Position numbers and translations under genes: made by a program. The notes beneath the pieces were generated by a model. The model made no database searches. It was given only the letters and a program-made list of their open reading frames with translations, and was not told the DNA's origin. Shown here piece by piece: positions 45,301 through 52,705 of a stretch of DNA of 64,000 bases. The stretch comes from Catenovulum sediminis (GTDB lineage: Bacteria > Pseudomonadota > Gammaproteobacteria > Enterobacterales > Alteromonadaceae): positions 620,001 through 684,000 of the forward strand of contig NZ_CP041661.1 in NCBI RefSeq assembly GCF_007289895.1, given 5' to 3'. Positions within the stretch are counted from its first letter, which is position 1. Each line of letters begins with the position of its first letter.

Positions 45301-47886
45301 AACGGCTGTTTTATATTGAATAGAACGGGTTTGCTGTAGAGCAGGTTCATATATTGTCTCAGTTAAATACCCTTGCTCATTTACATGACCGATTAACCGG
45401 CCTTGAGCATCATAAAAATTGTAACTATTGAGTCTATCACCAGACGATGCCACCGTGCTAACAGCGTCGAAGTTACCACTGGTAAATGTGTCACCCGTTA
45501 CCTCTGTTCCATATCGAATAGTTTGGGTAACTCTCCCTGCGGCGTCATAAATATTTTCTGTAAGATATCCTTCTGCATTTAGTGTCGCAATTTGAAGACC
45601 ATCATTGTCATAAAAGAATCGTGTGAATCTGTCGCCTCCCACAATGACTTTAACTAGCCGCCCCGCATAATCGTATTCATTTGTGGTTATAACGTCTTCT
45701 GTTCCATTTTCAACTGTAGTTGTTAGTAATTTTCCTGAATTATCATAGCTATAGCGAGTTTCTATATCTTTGGCGCTATCGGCTGAAACTGTGGTAGACG
45801 TGCTATTAAAGGCATTGGAATACGCTATTTCTTTTTCAAGGCGGCCTTTATTATCATAAAAATATCTAACACCTCTATTTTCAGGATCTATTTTATACTC
45901 GACTCTTCCCGCCGCATCGTAGTATGTTCTACTAATACTATCGTCTGAACTCTGACTGCCATCAGAGACTGAAGTTGTTTTTAAACGACCTGCACCATCA
46001 TAACTGTATGTTACGGTGCGCTTATTCATGCTACCAATTTCGTTTACCGCACCAGTAGTTTCTATACTTTGTATATGCCCACGAGTATCGTAACTGCTGA
46101 TAGTCACCAAACCTGTAGCCTGGTTGGTAACTGTGATCTCATCTAAATCATATGCTGTTATTGTAGTGACATTTGCCTGCGTAGATGAGGTTAATCGTCC
46201 CATACCATCATATATAAAACTCGTTTGCTGTGTTTCCACATTATGAGCTGTACCAGATTTCACATGTGAGTTGGTCAGCCGCCCGTATGCGTCGTAAGTA
46301 TAATCAGTAATTTGACTCTGATCGTCAGGAATTCCATTACCATTAGCATCTACACTGCCGTATACAGTTGTCTTATCCAAGTTTCCACGATAGTCATAGG
46401 TATTCACGACCAATTGCGTTCGAGTTTTATCTCTTCCACTCACCCAAGTGTCCACATCAGATTCAGATGGGCTATTAGATGCGGACATCCCCGACATGTT
46501 ATATTTAACATCTGAGTAAGCAATGGCATGCGTAACGTTTCCACTTGCATTGTATTTGAACTGCGACACGCGTCCTTCTGCAGAAATTGTGTAGGACAAA
46601 TTTCGATTTGAGTCATATATATAGTGGGTGGTTTCTGGACCAGATGTTGTTCCAGCATCAAAACGAGTTTCTCTCATTAATAGGTTACCAGCATAGCTTC
46701 GGCTAATTCTGCGGCCATTAGCATCTTCTTCTAACGTACGATTACCATTGTCATCGTAATCGTAAGTAGTCACATCACCAGAAGAAGTGTTAGTAATTGT
46801 GCGAACTTCACCATTTTTGTATGTATAACTGGTTGTTTGCACACCACCACTGGCACTTGGAGAAGTGATTTTTTTAAGCTGTCGGTACTCTTCATTTGTA
46901 CTATCGGTAGTGTAATAATCAAAACGCCAAGTTTTATTGTCACCCAAAACAACCAAGGTATGATCGCTGTTGTAGGTAAAAGTACTGGTGCCACTCGAGT
47001 CGATTACTTGATGTATGCGACCATCTGAATGGTAATTAAATTCAGCTACCGTGCCATCTGATTGGGTTATTTTAGAAATTCTAAAGTTGTTTGTTGTTTC
47101 GTAGTCGTAGGTAGTAACATACACGTTGCCGTCGTTGATGGCATTGTCTGCTGGAGTGAGATCCGTTGTTACGCTCTCGAGTCGATTCGCACTATCATAT
47201 GTGTAGTGAACTTGTTTGGTGAGCGTTCCAGAGCTCGTTTCTCGAGTTGATACATTCGTTAATTTGTCATTAACATACTTAAATTCAATGGTCTGCCCTG
47301 AACCTACATCAACAATTTTTGTTAATTTGTTGCCATTAAAAGTGTAGTCAAACCCCTGTCCATTCTTGTCACGCTTAGTTTTGATCCATTGACTATTGAT
47401 ATCATAGCGCTCTTCTACTTGGGTGCTGCCTTCCGTCCAAATCCATTCGCCACTATTGTCATATTTTTTAATTGTGTCATGAGCCCCTGAGCCATCGCTT
47501 GATGTATAGAGTGTATACTCCCCCCCACTGTCGATTCCCGTTATTTTATTACCATATTGAGCAATGTGCCCATCTCCAGTAATACGATAGAGGTTGTCAC
47601 CACTTTGGTAAATCCTCCTTTCCCCATTCCAATACCATTGATCGGAGTCTCCATCTGAACGACTATCTAATGAATTATATGTACGATTGGCAAATAAGTT
47701 TTCTGCGCTGCCAGATAAACTTTCATCTGTTTGTTGTAGTATGAGGTTACCAGTGGCTATATTAACATAACCAAGGCCATGGGCTTGCCCCCCTGTAAAT
47801 GCATTACCAACGATTCCCGATGCACCGACATTGATTAATGAGGTATCTAATAAACCTAAGCCTTCACCTGATACTATTGCAACCAT
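36313..47886 (-). CDS. Giant Rhs/YD-repeat polymorphic toxin with MAM-like and LysM-like domains
   Basis: 3857 residues; TTAGGAAAATTC precedes the ATG. There is no signal peptide. The N-terminus (about 1-110) reads VSGEGLGLLDTSLINVGASG, then YVNIATGNLILQQ. YD repeats (Y.YD..G...) fill about 110-925 and 1090-3060. A MAM-like domain interrupts them at about 929-1085 (FESGWAGWTNTSSHDWRSDT). A LysM-like segment lies at about 3087-3143 and hydrophobic helices at 3179-3250. The junction NAFGNALGNSIVEGMKG is at about 3403-3419, then the stalk to 3577 and a hydrophobic tip of about 280 residues. YD-repeat shells enclose a toxic C-terminus. The export route is unknown. Confidence 0.92.
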   Translation of the reverse strand: MVAIVSGEGLGLLDTSLINVGASGIVGNAFTGGQAHGLGYVNIATGNLILQQTDESLSGSAENLFANRTYNSLDSRSDGDSDQWYWNGERRIYQSGDNLYRITGDGHIAQYGNKITGIDSGGEYTLYTSSDGSGAHDTIKKYDNSGEWIWTEGSTQVEERYDINSQWIKTKRDKNGQGFDYTFNGNKLTKIVDVGSGQTIEFKYVNDKLTNVSTRETSSGTLTKQVHYTYDSANRLESVTTDLTPADNAINDGNVYVTTYDYETTNNFRISKITQSDGTVAEFNYHSDGRIHQVIDSSGTSTFTYNSDHTLVVLGDNKTWRFDYYTTDSTNEEYRQLKKITSPSASGGVQTTSYTYKNGEVRTITNTSSGDVTTYDYDDNGNRTLEEDANGRRISRSYAGNLLMRETRFDAGTTSGPETTHYIYDSNRNLSYTISAEGRVSQFKYNASGNVTHAIAYSDVKYNMSGMSASNSPSESDVDTWVSGRDKTRTQLVVNTYDYRGNLDKTTVYGSVDANGNGIPDDQSQITDYTYDAYGRLTNSHVKSGTAHNVETQQTSFIYDGMGRLTSSTQANVTTITAYDLDEITVTNQATGLVTISSYDTRGHIQSIETTGAVNEIGSMNKRTVTYSYDGAGRLKTTSVSDGSQSSDDSISRTYYDAAGRVEYKIDPENRGVRYFYDNKGRLEKEIAYSNAFNSTSTTVSADSAKDIETRYSYDNSGKLLTTTVENGTEDVITTNEYDYAGRLVKVIVGGDRFTRFFYDNDGLQIATLNAEGYLTENIYDAAGRVTQTIRYGTEVTGDTFTSGNFDAVSTVASSGDRLNSYNFYDAQGRLIGHVNEQGYLTETIYEPALQQTRSIQYKTAVNASATSSLTSLRNSAGASQTSTIKYDDYGRVFQITGVDGATTTSYYDNAGRLVRTSEQIATGVTASTVFDLNFESGWAGWTNTSSHDWRSDTGGTPSGNTGPNKGAKGSSTYLYMETSNGDAFGSGDTATFESPYFTADNAEITFDFHMYGADMGTLSVEVYHNGSWQTVWSLSGQQHTSSSADWTSATVGLSDYDGNIKLRFKGVAAGDYRGDMAIDQIEIVNHPDSFSLSLENRDTYTRYNTFGEIIGVVSGEQALGVSLSNDLPVFSSLNSAINAKGSIYKFDGLGRKIAELGANGQATYFFYDKSNKLTGTVNALGEITQTLYNEHGRVASTRVYTNRLSQAHIDNLPSLTSASDSWLEGKLNTSSEDNFIQLDYNKLGMLEKRTDAQGNFTEYSYNKYAEVWRNQSSIASGNKTDTRFYQDDLGRTYQTDSLISGSSWQSVSSTFDAFGRVEVINDANGNNTTTQYLDNGRTIKITDATNRTQETTYDFMGRKLTVKDGNSHLTSYVYDDVNNKFTVESPEGNTVTTWTNQDGDIVAIKDAKGNYTRYQYNQSGQLEKVIDAKGYTTNTNIYDASGRLFHSIDSNGVVTEYLYDAANRVMQTTHDTGGTNESSTRYTFDGQGRQLTVTKGYGSAEASTTEYKYYANGQIEQILQEVGNGQSRLSTKFSYNGLGNTVTIDKGDEANPLQQKTSYTYDKLGRKEKETVDPTGLNIQTQYKYDQNGNLTRIIDAEGNSQWFIYDATGRKIYDVDGEGAVTQYVYDKNGRLYFTREYANKTTSTLGDSPTSVSVTTHAEDRRRFNVYDNDGNVRFIISEQDTNKWMITDNRYDANGNVTAIYQYDKLFSDNDINLLDLNFTDSNSMTESVVAARLYFSLGRSDSSLGDTRITRFEYDQYNRQIKVILPGYYDSGDGRVYNTDASDRFQRTIETIFDARGNAVKQIKQIGLNEYLYSYKTYDALGRVVHEIDETNSVTQYGYDALGQVTSVKRYINGAKSLPQLGYWLASDDIVSSSSLDRVIINIFDKAGRKTRVIQPSSADVYYQNRETAVTNSQDISTYYGSGETLYFYDDFGNVTNQREKIDLNTWANIYYYYDNANRLVYQVDSERYASKYDYKNTGAVETVAEYSNEVYGAINLATATIDILSSSIALSESDRITHNSYYKNGLLQTVTRDNMLAIFGDTTVATRNTQITDTYTYNAFGELASYTNANSNTTQYQYNKQGQQSYIKEYEREIGVGNQYYLHRKVETEYGDYNPFDHDESVHLVTAINFNVFGEIAQQTIFGLEGNFGQYSRVTNYYYDNAGNQVSQQDANLNWHYYEYNALNQITAEETPIAYGDAVRTEYVYDNVGRQTATLSVYDGSYKMGEQVSYNRFGEITSKERVYGYNGNQSQQESRYTYDKTGLLQYQIDSRGTTYFYYNLKGELLRQEQRGNNTTVSDRRVTEWVRDSKGNIVRERGVYSNAGTPLVDRQFDRWGNVTRVDDNGRVSEYQYDHANRVVQEKMHDISVVDISDVSGNSFNAQDLVKKYHFDSLGNLMRSSEGKDGAETIVRNFEYNDAGWLTKQTDATGISTEYRYTLFGDKHAERDGVGNVRVMSYDRLGHLAETFIYRRGLVFNSSGGTYSSPEDTVQKLNTKTYDSAGRLTSDTNYVHYEFNRNDFGYTTSYEYDARGLKTKVSDVMGRETIYAYDGQGHKIRQTNELDEVEAWTYDLVTDYGVGQLASHTAAKVGSISNTYQTTYSYNGFGELSLSVKNGKNGAFTYDKTEYAYYHDGKISSVAERLSTATDQYDTDYSLYNRTENFSYDIFGNKTQETLNESSSGQETRQVYGANGVHTVTDSYYSSFNQVTNATYDIYSRLIEVSSSKPSGANTWNNLGELNYVKYGYDLFGNKVNVKTSYKLASSSSTSSQNVWYHFDNEGRVEVYKGQYNSSTQKIDYVDSDNKSKLFAYDAAGRLFTEFSTWNSTAYHGQSYGGSIEYTTVSGETNRYLYNDLGYRKQVTYSANAKYYVNGVLSSNTTNTYIKETTSYNDLGRMFLHTTYSASGSERTRTQYVYYRDGQLNWQYLYTDGDLTSSVDYSDGYDAAGKLVKRKVHYYNKDDNGAQVYYTIDKTLTYDTDYIYTAKGAQQYTTNVTSSKTGSTPGNSGYIYDIRGNLSQISITGGESATLYFMADSQGKILHKKETRGGSSTYTSQFFFNGNYIGAIDKNRANLLPDIQKDGSNSPGGYTVLGGESLESIAQSVFGDSSLWYLIAQKNSLAMGPSDKFAASDAGVQLSIPNQDVTLKSNVNTVKVYNPAEAIGDTTPSPIPPPPPSPKCNAIAAIVMVVVAVVVTIFTAGGGLALLASGGSLTGVMAAGVTTLSAGFSTAAFAAGVVGSLASQAVGKMMGVVDDISLKDAFVNGATTWATAGLAKGLGVGKQAVSSSDLFVKAGANGGRAVLNGYGVAAQAVGSYGASYAANKLVGNNNVSFSWKGMAAQVAGSVAGHGMTEGMNSVFGDAGNDFSRITRATVSGFAAGGTTAKLDHQWNGGQNADYGQVALNAFGNALGNSIVEGMKGDGSSKAAAKIQEIQNSDADDTTKKLAIQKVYEDEGVSFEDISDDIGSSGGSDKRGFSGIHGAYDKDGNVHFTRYKDGNAMSDIFRGRIDGTFDTAKQIHSSFLNWAGNDLSTSGSALGISSMMYHHRIDTQQNALAISSAERQAIYESRMRRVDLGRPTGGIIDMNDSATRMAFARNEGFKTTQQLQSTAINIMTAVATVPLLGGVSVLAGRGLVSLGRASMNLVDDVGRHAYSQFQAYGWRGAGGTQLNGLALNGTRGLNAVRLGQVNYTGFAATLNNGLGALARNPYIKPVDFGAGILSGSLNAGLERMYNPNAGIDDLAISFGSGFVGGFGANSTTRLLNSKGVVGSAFIGGFGGGALSKFSEQLMTGEGFNANDILYSGVISSLTAGVWAPKYQFTLQNDKFNRFFPQQELQRVLDNGSSWFLGKAYNNGVSQ
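37154..37678. repeat. 525-bp direct repeat, copy inside the main Rhs gene
   Basis: Matches 33587-34111. It spans the junction and stalk of the main gene. Recombination with the other copy would delete the main tip with 35729-36313, 34598-35701 and 34149-34586, and would fuse the core to the tip at 32734. Confidence 0.92.
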
Positions 47887-47915
47887 GAATTTTCCTAACC
47901 CTAATTCTCAATAAT

Positions 47916-47961
47916 TCTATTAAATAGAAAAACACGCTCTTTATCTATAAATAGAAAAACA
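47916..47961. repeat. Paired AT-rich repeats in the Rhs upstream region
   Basis: TCTATTAAATAGAAAAACA (47916-47934) and TCTATAAATAGAAAAACA (47944-47961) lie in the 127-bp gap before the Rhs start. They differ by one base insertion. They may be regulator sites or a promoter duplication. Confidence 0.5.
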
Positions 47962-48013
47962 GCAATTAAAGTTAAGCGTTTTTTGGAAAAAATTTAAGAA
48001 ATAAAAAATTAAC

Positions 48014-50077
48014 TTAATATAACAGACAAACAGCTGTATTAGCTTCAAGAGCGAGCGTATTCAACAAACGTAACTCTAGCTCAGTGTTATCAAATATCGA
48101 TACCGCCTTCCCTTTAATATCAATTACAGTAAGCAACGGTTCAATCTCAACTACAACTTGTTTCATCGAAATATTAACAATCGTTAGCAATCCTTTACCA
48201 CAAGATAAGTTATTAATGACAACTAGCTCTGCGCCTTCAATAGGTATTACCTCAGCATAATTTTGGACGATGAAATCGTGTTGTTTCCTTAGTTCAACAA
48301 AAAATTTATCCATTGATGTCCGTTGATAATTTTTAGGAAACAACACCGTTCCACCGAGAGAAAACAATATTGATTTATAGACGATTTCATATCTAGAGTG
48401 ACTATCGTTAAGGCCAATCCCCCAATTTGAGTATTTATTTCGTGGGTAGTGGATTTGTAGAAACTCAACTAACTTTTTAGTTTCTCTAGACTGGACGTAA
48501 CTGTATATGTGTTCCGTCATTTTTTTGTCTACAAAAGACGCAGGCAATATAGGATAGTAAAAATTTTCAATACCATTTTGTACACCAATAAAAAGTTGCC
48601 CTTTGTTTTTTTCACATAGAGCGCTCACTATCTCCATGACAAACTGTACTTGCTTAACACTGAAATCAAAGGGCGTTTGCATACTGCAATCTTTAAACAA
48701 TAGCTCTTCAGCAATGTCAAAATATAGTATTTGTTCATTCGACAAGTACTGCTTCAAAGCGACCAATAGCTCGTTATATAATTCTTCACGATCAAAATCA
48801 TATAACAATTTACCAGACCAACAGGGATAAAACTTTCCGTCCAACTGAATATTTCCAACATCATTTTGTTCTTTCAATATCGGGTGACGACGCACCCATT
48901 TTCTAGCGTCTCCAATGTTGTCGAAGAATATACAATGCTTTTTATTGTTTTGTTTTTGTATCTGAAAAAAGATCTCACTTACACCGATACATTGAGCAGA
49001 ATTGGGAAATACACTTTTCTGAGTCGATTTTAATTCATAGGTAGCACGATCACTACTCGTACTTTTGCCCGGATAAGTAGATATATTTGGACTGTCTGCT
49101 GATATCGCTTCAATTTTTACCGCTAACCCATATCTGATAAGCAGCTCGATTTGTGCGTGATCCCTAACCACTCTTTCTCTATAAAGAGCAAGAGCGCCAG
49201 CTAAATCTCCATCAAGAAACAAATCGCGAGCTTCTATGTGCAAAGTATCAATATACTTGCCCGTTCTTGGTAAATTATTCCAAAGGCTATCGAAATTTCC
49301 TAAACGCGAGTACTTTTGTTGAAACTCTTTATATGATGTACACGGGAAGTGCAAAATAATCGGGTCATCATGCCCCAACATTTTTGAACCTCTATTTGGA
49401 TGATGTATAAAATGAACATTATTTACGATAATGTCATTGTGCAATGAAACTGCTGGTTTTCCGTTTTGATAATAATTGAAAAAGTGTTTACGAATCCAAG
49501 ATGTATTTTCAATAAAGCTCTTTTGTTCGTCCGAATAAAACCATCGGCTTCTTCTAAAAAAGTTTTTCTTAAAGAAAACGGTCGACAAATAAATATCACT
49601 ATTCTCTATGCCAGTAGGAATTGCTTCATAATTTAGATACACGCAACTCCCGATATTATTTTGATTTAAAGAAGAAAAATGCTCATTTAATAAATTTCCG
49701 TTAGGATAAAATAGTTCATCAATATCTAAATGCACTAACCAGTCGATGCCCTGTTCTTTGGCTAACGAGTGGGCAATGTGAATATTTAGCTCTTGACGTA
49801 CCATTACCTCTTTTTCTATTAACGCACGTTTTTTGTTTTTCCTGTAAATAGGCGTATGTTTCCATGCTTCACGCAGTAATTCATTGGCAAGAATTGCTGT
49901 CGCGTTGGTGAATTTGGACACGGTTAAAAAAGTTTCGGCGCAATCATCGTCTATAAAAATATATATGTGATTAAAACCGACACTTAAATGATAATTGATA
50001 AAGAATTCGATATGACTCTTTGCATCTGCAACTGTCGTGACTACTGCGGCATTGCTTTGTAAATTAGATATTCTCAT
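48014..50077 (-). CDS. Two-part protein: GT92/family-2-like glycosyltransferase plus unknown C-terminal half
   Basis: 687 residues from the ATG at 50077, where AAGGAGG lies 5 bases upstream; 50125 has no such site. The N-terminal part (about 1-300) has the fold pattern of glycosyltransferase family 92 / Glyco_tranf_2_4: FFINYHLSVGFNHIYIFIDDD, then WLVHLDIDELFYP with the DxD-type metal site. The C-terminal half (about 380-687) is not recognised. Its SILFSLGGTVLFP and LTIVNISMKQVVVEIEPLL segments faintly recall the end of alpha-amylase-like barrels, but no catalytic residues could be assigned. With the TPR and GT2 genes it may modify flagellin or a surface glycan (inference). Confidence 0.65.
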   Translation of the reverse strand: MRISNLQSNAAVVTTVADAKSHIEFFINYHLSVGFNHIYIFIDDDCAETFLTVSKFTNATAILANELLREAWKHTPIYRKNKKRALIEKEVMVRQELNIHIAHSLAKEQGIDWLVHLDIDELFYPNGNLLNEHFSSLNQNNIGSCVYLNYEAIPTGIENSDIYLSTVFFKKNFFRRSRWFYSDEQKSFIENTSWIRKHFFNYYQNGKPAVSLHNDIIVNNVHFIHHPNRGSKMLGHDDPIILHFPCTSYKEFQQKYSRLGNFDSLWNNLPRTGKYIDTLHIEARDLFLDGDLAGALALYRERVVRDHAQIELLIRYGLAVKIEAISADSPNISTYPGKSTSSDRATYELKSTQKSVFPNSAQCIGVSEIFFQIQKQNNKKHCIFFDNIGDARKWVRRHPILKEQNDVGNIQLDGKFYPCWSGKLLYDFDREELYNELLVALKQYLSNEQILYFDIAEELLFKDCSMQTPFDFSVKQVQFVMEIVSALCEKNKGQLFIGVQNGIENFYYPILPASFVDKKMTEHIYSYVQSRETKKLVEFLQIHYPRNKYSNWGIGLNDSHSRYEIVYKSILFSLGGTVLFPKNYQRTSMDKFFVELRKQHDFIVQNYAEVIPIEGAELVVINNLSCGKGLLTIVNISMKQVVVEIEPLLTVIDIKGKAVSIFDNTELELRLLNTLALEANTAVCLLY

Positions 50078-50140
50078 AGCCTCCTTACCCAACTGAACCA
50101 GGCACAATGAAACTAAAAGGTTCAATTGTGCCTAGATGAA

Positions 50141-50632
50141 TTAATGTACCGATATTTTACTGAGTAGTTTATCGGCTAATGAAATATGAGCATCGCCGTC
50201 TTGAGCTGTCTCTAAAATATGGTTTAATAAAACTATCGCTTCTTGCTCTTTCCCTGATGCAACAAATATTTTTGCTTTATGGTACAGGGCAGGAGGATAG
50301 TCAGGGAATTGAGTTAACAATTCGCTCCAAATGTTAATCGCTTCCTCGGTGTTCCCTAAATCACTTTCAACTAGCCCTAACTGAAACCGTTCATTTACGG
50401 AAGGCATCCCCTCGTTATTGTCGATAAAAAATCTCAATGCACTTTGGGCTCGCGGAAATAACCCAATAGTCGCATATATCCTCCCTAACAAAGCGTATGC
50501 CTGTATTGGGGTATTATTACGAGCGATAAGCGCTTTTAATTTAAAAAGTGCTTCAGCATTTCTTTCTTTTTGAAAATCAATATCAGCCAATGCCAATAAT
50601 TCATCAGTGTCGAAAGTACTTAAAAATTCCAA
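50141..50632 (-). CDS. TPR-repeat protein
   Basis: 163 residues with about four tetratricopeptide units (for example AYALLGRIYATIGLFPRAQSAL and EAINIWSELLTQFPDYPPALYHKAKIFVASG). There is no signal peptide or catalytic domain. It lies between two glycosyltransferase genes on the same strand. It likely provides protein contacts, like the TPR parts fused to many glycosyltransferases. Role unknown. Confidence 0.75.
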   Translation of the reverse strand: MEFLSTFDTDELLALADIDFQKERNAEALFKLKALIARNNTPIQAYALLGRIYATIGLFPRAQSALRFFIDNNEGMPSVNERFQLGLVESDLGNTEEAINIWSELLTQFPDYPPALYHKAKIFVASGKEQEAIVLLNHILETAQDGDAHISLADKLLSKISVH

Positions 50633-50802
50633 TTTCCTCTTCCTTCTATATTTGATCTATTTAAATGTTGTTGTGAGTCTTGTGTAAACGCGAGACAAAG
50701 ATATCAAAAGCACAAGTAATCGCTTACAAGAAACAGCTCTAAACTACACTTTATCTCAACACTTACCATTAGACTTCAATGGTTCAAATCAGCGGTACCA
50801 AA

Positions 50803-51768
50803 TCAATTTACATCACTAATGTTTTGCAATCGTTCTACAAAATAATTCGGATTGCTCTCAATAAATGCTAATTTTTTCTCAAAATTGATGTATTTGTGTA
50901 TCCAATTCACGTCCATTGCATGCCTAACTTTTTCAGTTCCAGCTTGAAAAAAAAAGATATTTTCAAACTCCATCTGGGCAAGTATGCGAATATCCTGATA
51001 CTTTTGATGAAAGATTGTCATGTTTTTCAACCAGCTTGCGTATTTTTCCGCCCCGTTGGGTAGATCCTTCGGGAATAAATGCCAAACGTAGTTGTCGATC
51101 AATTCATATCTATATCCGTTGATATACAATTTATAACCCAATTCGACGTCTTCTAGGCCCCACCCCAAAAACGACTCATCAAAACCTCCAACTTTAAAGT
51201 AGGCAATTTTCTTAATGCAAAAATTGCAACTCCAGAATAAGTGCCATCGCCCATGCAAATTGAAAAATTTAGTATTTATCTGCTCTAATAAACTCAACCG
51301 AACATCTCGTTGATACAACCGTTGATAGCGCTTACATAATTTCCCGTTTTTTTTAATTGCGTCAACAATTTCAATTCTACGGGCAACTTTAGTCATCCTC
51401 CTAGTTCCCAAAACAACACTCAAATCTTCATTTCGTTGGAAATAGCTAGAATATGTTTGCAGTATGTCAGGCTCAACAATATGGTCCCCATCAATGAATA
51501 GTAACATCTCATGTTTAGCTAAGCAGGCTCCGAAGTTTCTTGCTTTCGAACGGCTAGAAAACGGTGTTCGTGGTAAGTAATGCAATTTAAAATCGAAATT
51601 GAAGTCGCAAGTAAACTGAGAAGCAACAGGCGTGTCGCTACCATCATCTACGACAATCACCTCAAATTTATGTCGTGGATACTCGACAAAATTGAATGAC
51701 CGAAGGGCACATTCCAATAATGAACTGTCATTACGAATTATAAGTACAACTGAATAAGTATCCATCAC
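50803..51768 (-). CDS. Family 2 glycosyltransferase with GT27-type C-terminal motif
   Basis: 321 residues. The N-terminus has the GT-A start (YSVVLIIRNDSSLLECALRS, then VIVVDDGSDTP), FSSRSKARNFGACLA and the metal motif LFIDGDHIV. At about 210-230 it has GGFDESFLGWGLEDVELGYK, the signature also seen in GT27 and chondroitin-type polymerases. It transfers a sugar from a nucleotide donor; donor and acceptor are unknown. It is encoded in the block downstream of the flagellar-type genes, so flagellin or another exported protein may be the acceptor (inference). Confidence 0.88.
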   Translation of the reverse strand: MMDTYSVVLIIRNDSSLLECALRSFNFVEYPRHKFEVIVVDDGSDTPVASQFTCDFNFDFKLHYLPRTPFSSRSKARNFGACLAKHEMLLFIDGDHIVEPDILQTYSSYFQRNEDLSVVLGTRRMTKVARRIEIVDAIKKNGKLCKRYQRLYQRDVRLSLLEQINTKFFNLHGRWHLFWSCNFCIKKIAYFKVGGFDESFLGWGLEDVELGYKLYINGYRYELIDNYVWHLFPKDLPNGAEKYASWLKNMTIFHQKYQDIRILAQMEFENIFFFQAGTEKVRHAMDVNWIHKYINFEKKLAFIESNPNYFVERLQNISDVN

Positions 51769-51851
51769 TACTCGCGTTAATTAATTCAAATAAAAACTAC
51801 TTTTGGCTCTATACATATAAGTTGAATTAAGTCTTCAAAAATCTCTCGTTA

Positions 51852-52340
51852 CTAATTCACTACAAAGACTTTGTATCGTAAAAAACTCAGCTTCTTACTC
51901 ACAGAGTTAAACTTAGTCAGATTGTTCGCGGCATAAAATGCATAACTTTCCGCAAAATCTTCGCTTGCGTTTTCCCTAGCATATTCACTTACATGTGCGT
52001 CATAAGAACTAAAATTTTGCACCCATTCTTTTCTGATAAATGAGCTAATTCGGCTATAAAACACATAGTGCCCGATTTCATGTAGTAGAACATGCTGCAC
52101 TTCGTCGTAGCTCTCTAGTTGATGCAAAACCACAGCACGATATTCCGGGTAATAAGCGCCTTTACAATTTAAGGGCACTTGGACACCAAGTTTAATAAAG
52201 TCCATGCGAGGGCTATACACTATGCTCTGTAACCCTTCCAAATGAGTGAGAGGCACTTGTCGCAACATAACTTGAATATGTTTAGAAGTTATTTTTTGAG
52301 ACCTAAACCCCTTTATTGCTAAATACAATTTAGGTTTCAT
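51852..52340 (-). CDS. Putative zincin metalloprotease (HExxH)
   Basis: 162 residues. The motif HEIGH lies at about residue 107 in VQHVLLHEIGHYVFYSR. About 35 residues later ASEDFAESYAFY could supply the third, Glu zinc ligand, as in gluzincins. There is no signal peptide, so it is either cytoplasmic or exported by another route. Its start overlaps the 122-aa gene by 4 bp, which indicates translational coupling with the flagellar-type block. Toxin and maturation-protease roles are both possible. Confidence 0.65.
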   Translation of the reverse strand: MKPKLYLAIKGFRSQKITSKHIQVMLRQVPLTHLEGLQSIVYSPRMDFIKLGVQVPLNCKGAYYPEYRAVVLHQLESYDEVQHVLLHEIGHYVFYSRISSFIRKEWVQNFSSYDAHVSEYARENASEDFAESYAFYAANNLTKFNSVSKKLSFLRYKVFVVN

Positions 52341-52705
52341 TGATTCAGCTCTTTAAACAGCAAATCTAAGCGTTTAAGCAATATGTCACTGTCCAAAGCA
52401 CTTTTAATCAAGGTGTTTTTAAGCGTTAGATAGTCAGGTAAGTTTAAGATATCCTCGCCAAACTCCCAAAGCAAAACCTCTTCAATGGTGACTGTGGTAG
52501 CATTTAATAAGTAAGACTCTGAACTTTCATCTAACTGATTTATCCTAGATTTGATGTTTTGCTGCAAGATTTGTGGATCGCATTTAAACTTGTTAGTTGT
52601 TCTCCCTACCGCCTGCCCTTTTGAGCCAACATTGCTATAATTTTTATTTACAGTACGTAAAGTCTGAAAAACTTGAGACAAGTGGTTACGAGATATCTTA
52701 GTCAT
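52337..52705 (-). CDS. Conserved-looking small protein of unknown function
   Basis: 122 residues, charged and mostly helical, without membrane segments or a recognised motif. It overlaps the TPR gene by 8 bp and the metalloprotease gene by 4 bp, so all three are probably translated together. I do not recognise the family. Confidence 0.6.
   Translation of the reverse strand: MTKISRNHLSQVFQTLRTVNKNYSNVGSKGQAVGRTTNKFKCDPQILQQNIKSRINQLDESSESYLLNATTVTIEEVLLWEFGEDILNLPDYLTLKNTLIKSALDSDILLKRLDLLFKELNQ

Noticed and set aside
36313-47886. Assembly collapse or chimera as the cause of the very long Rhs frame
   Set aside because: The frame stays open for 3857 codons with consistent YD repeats and a single junction; collapse would normally break the frame.
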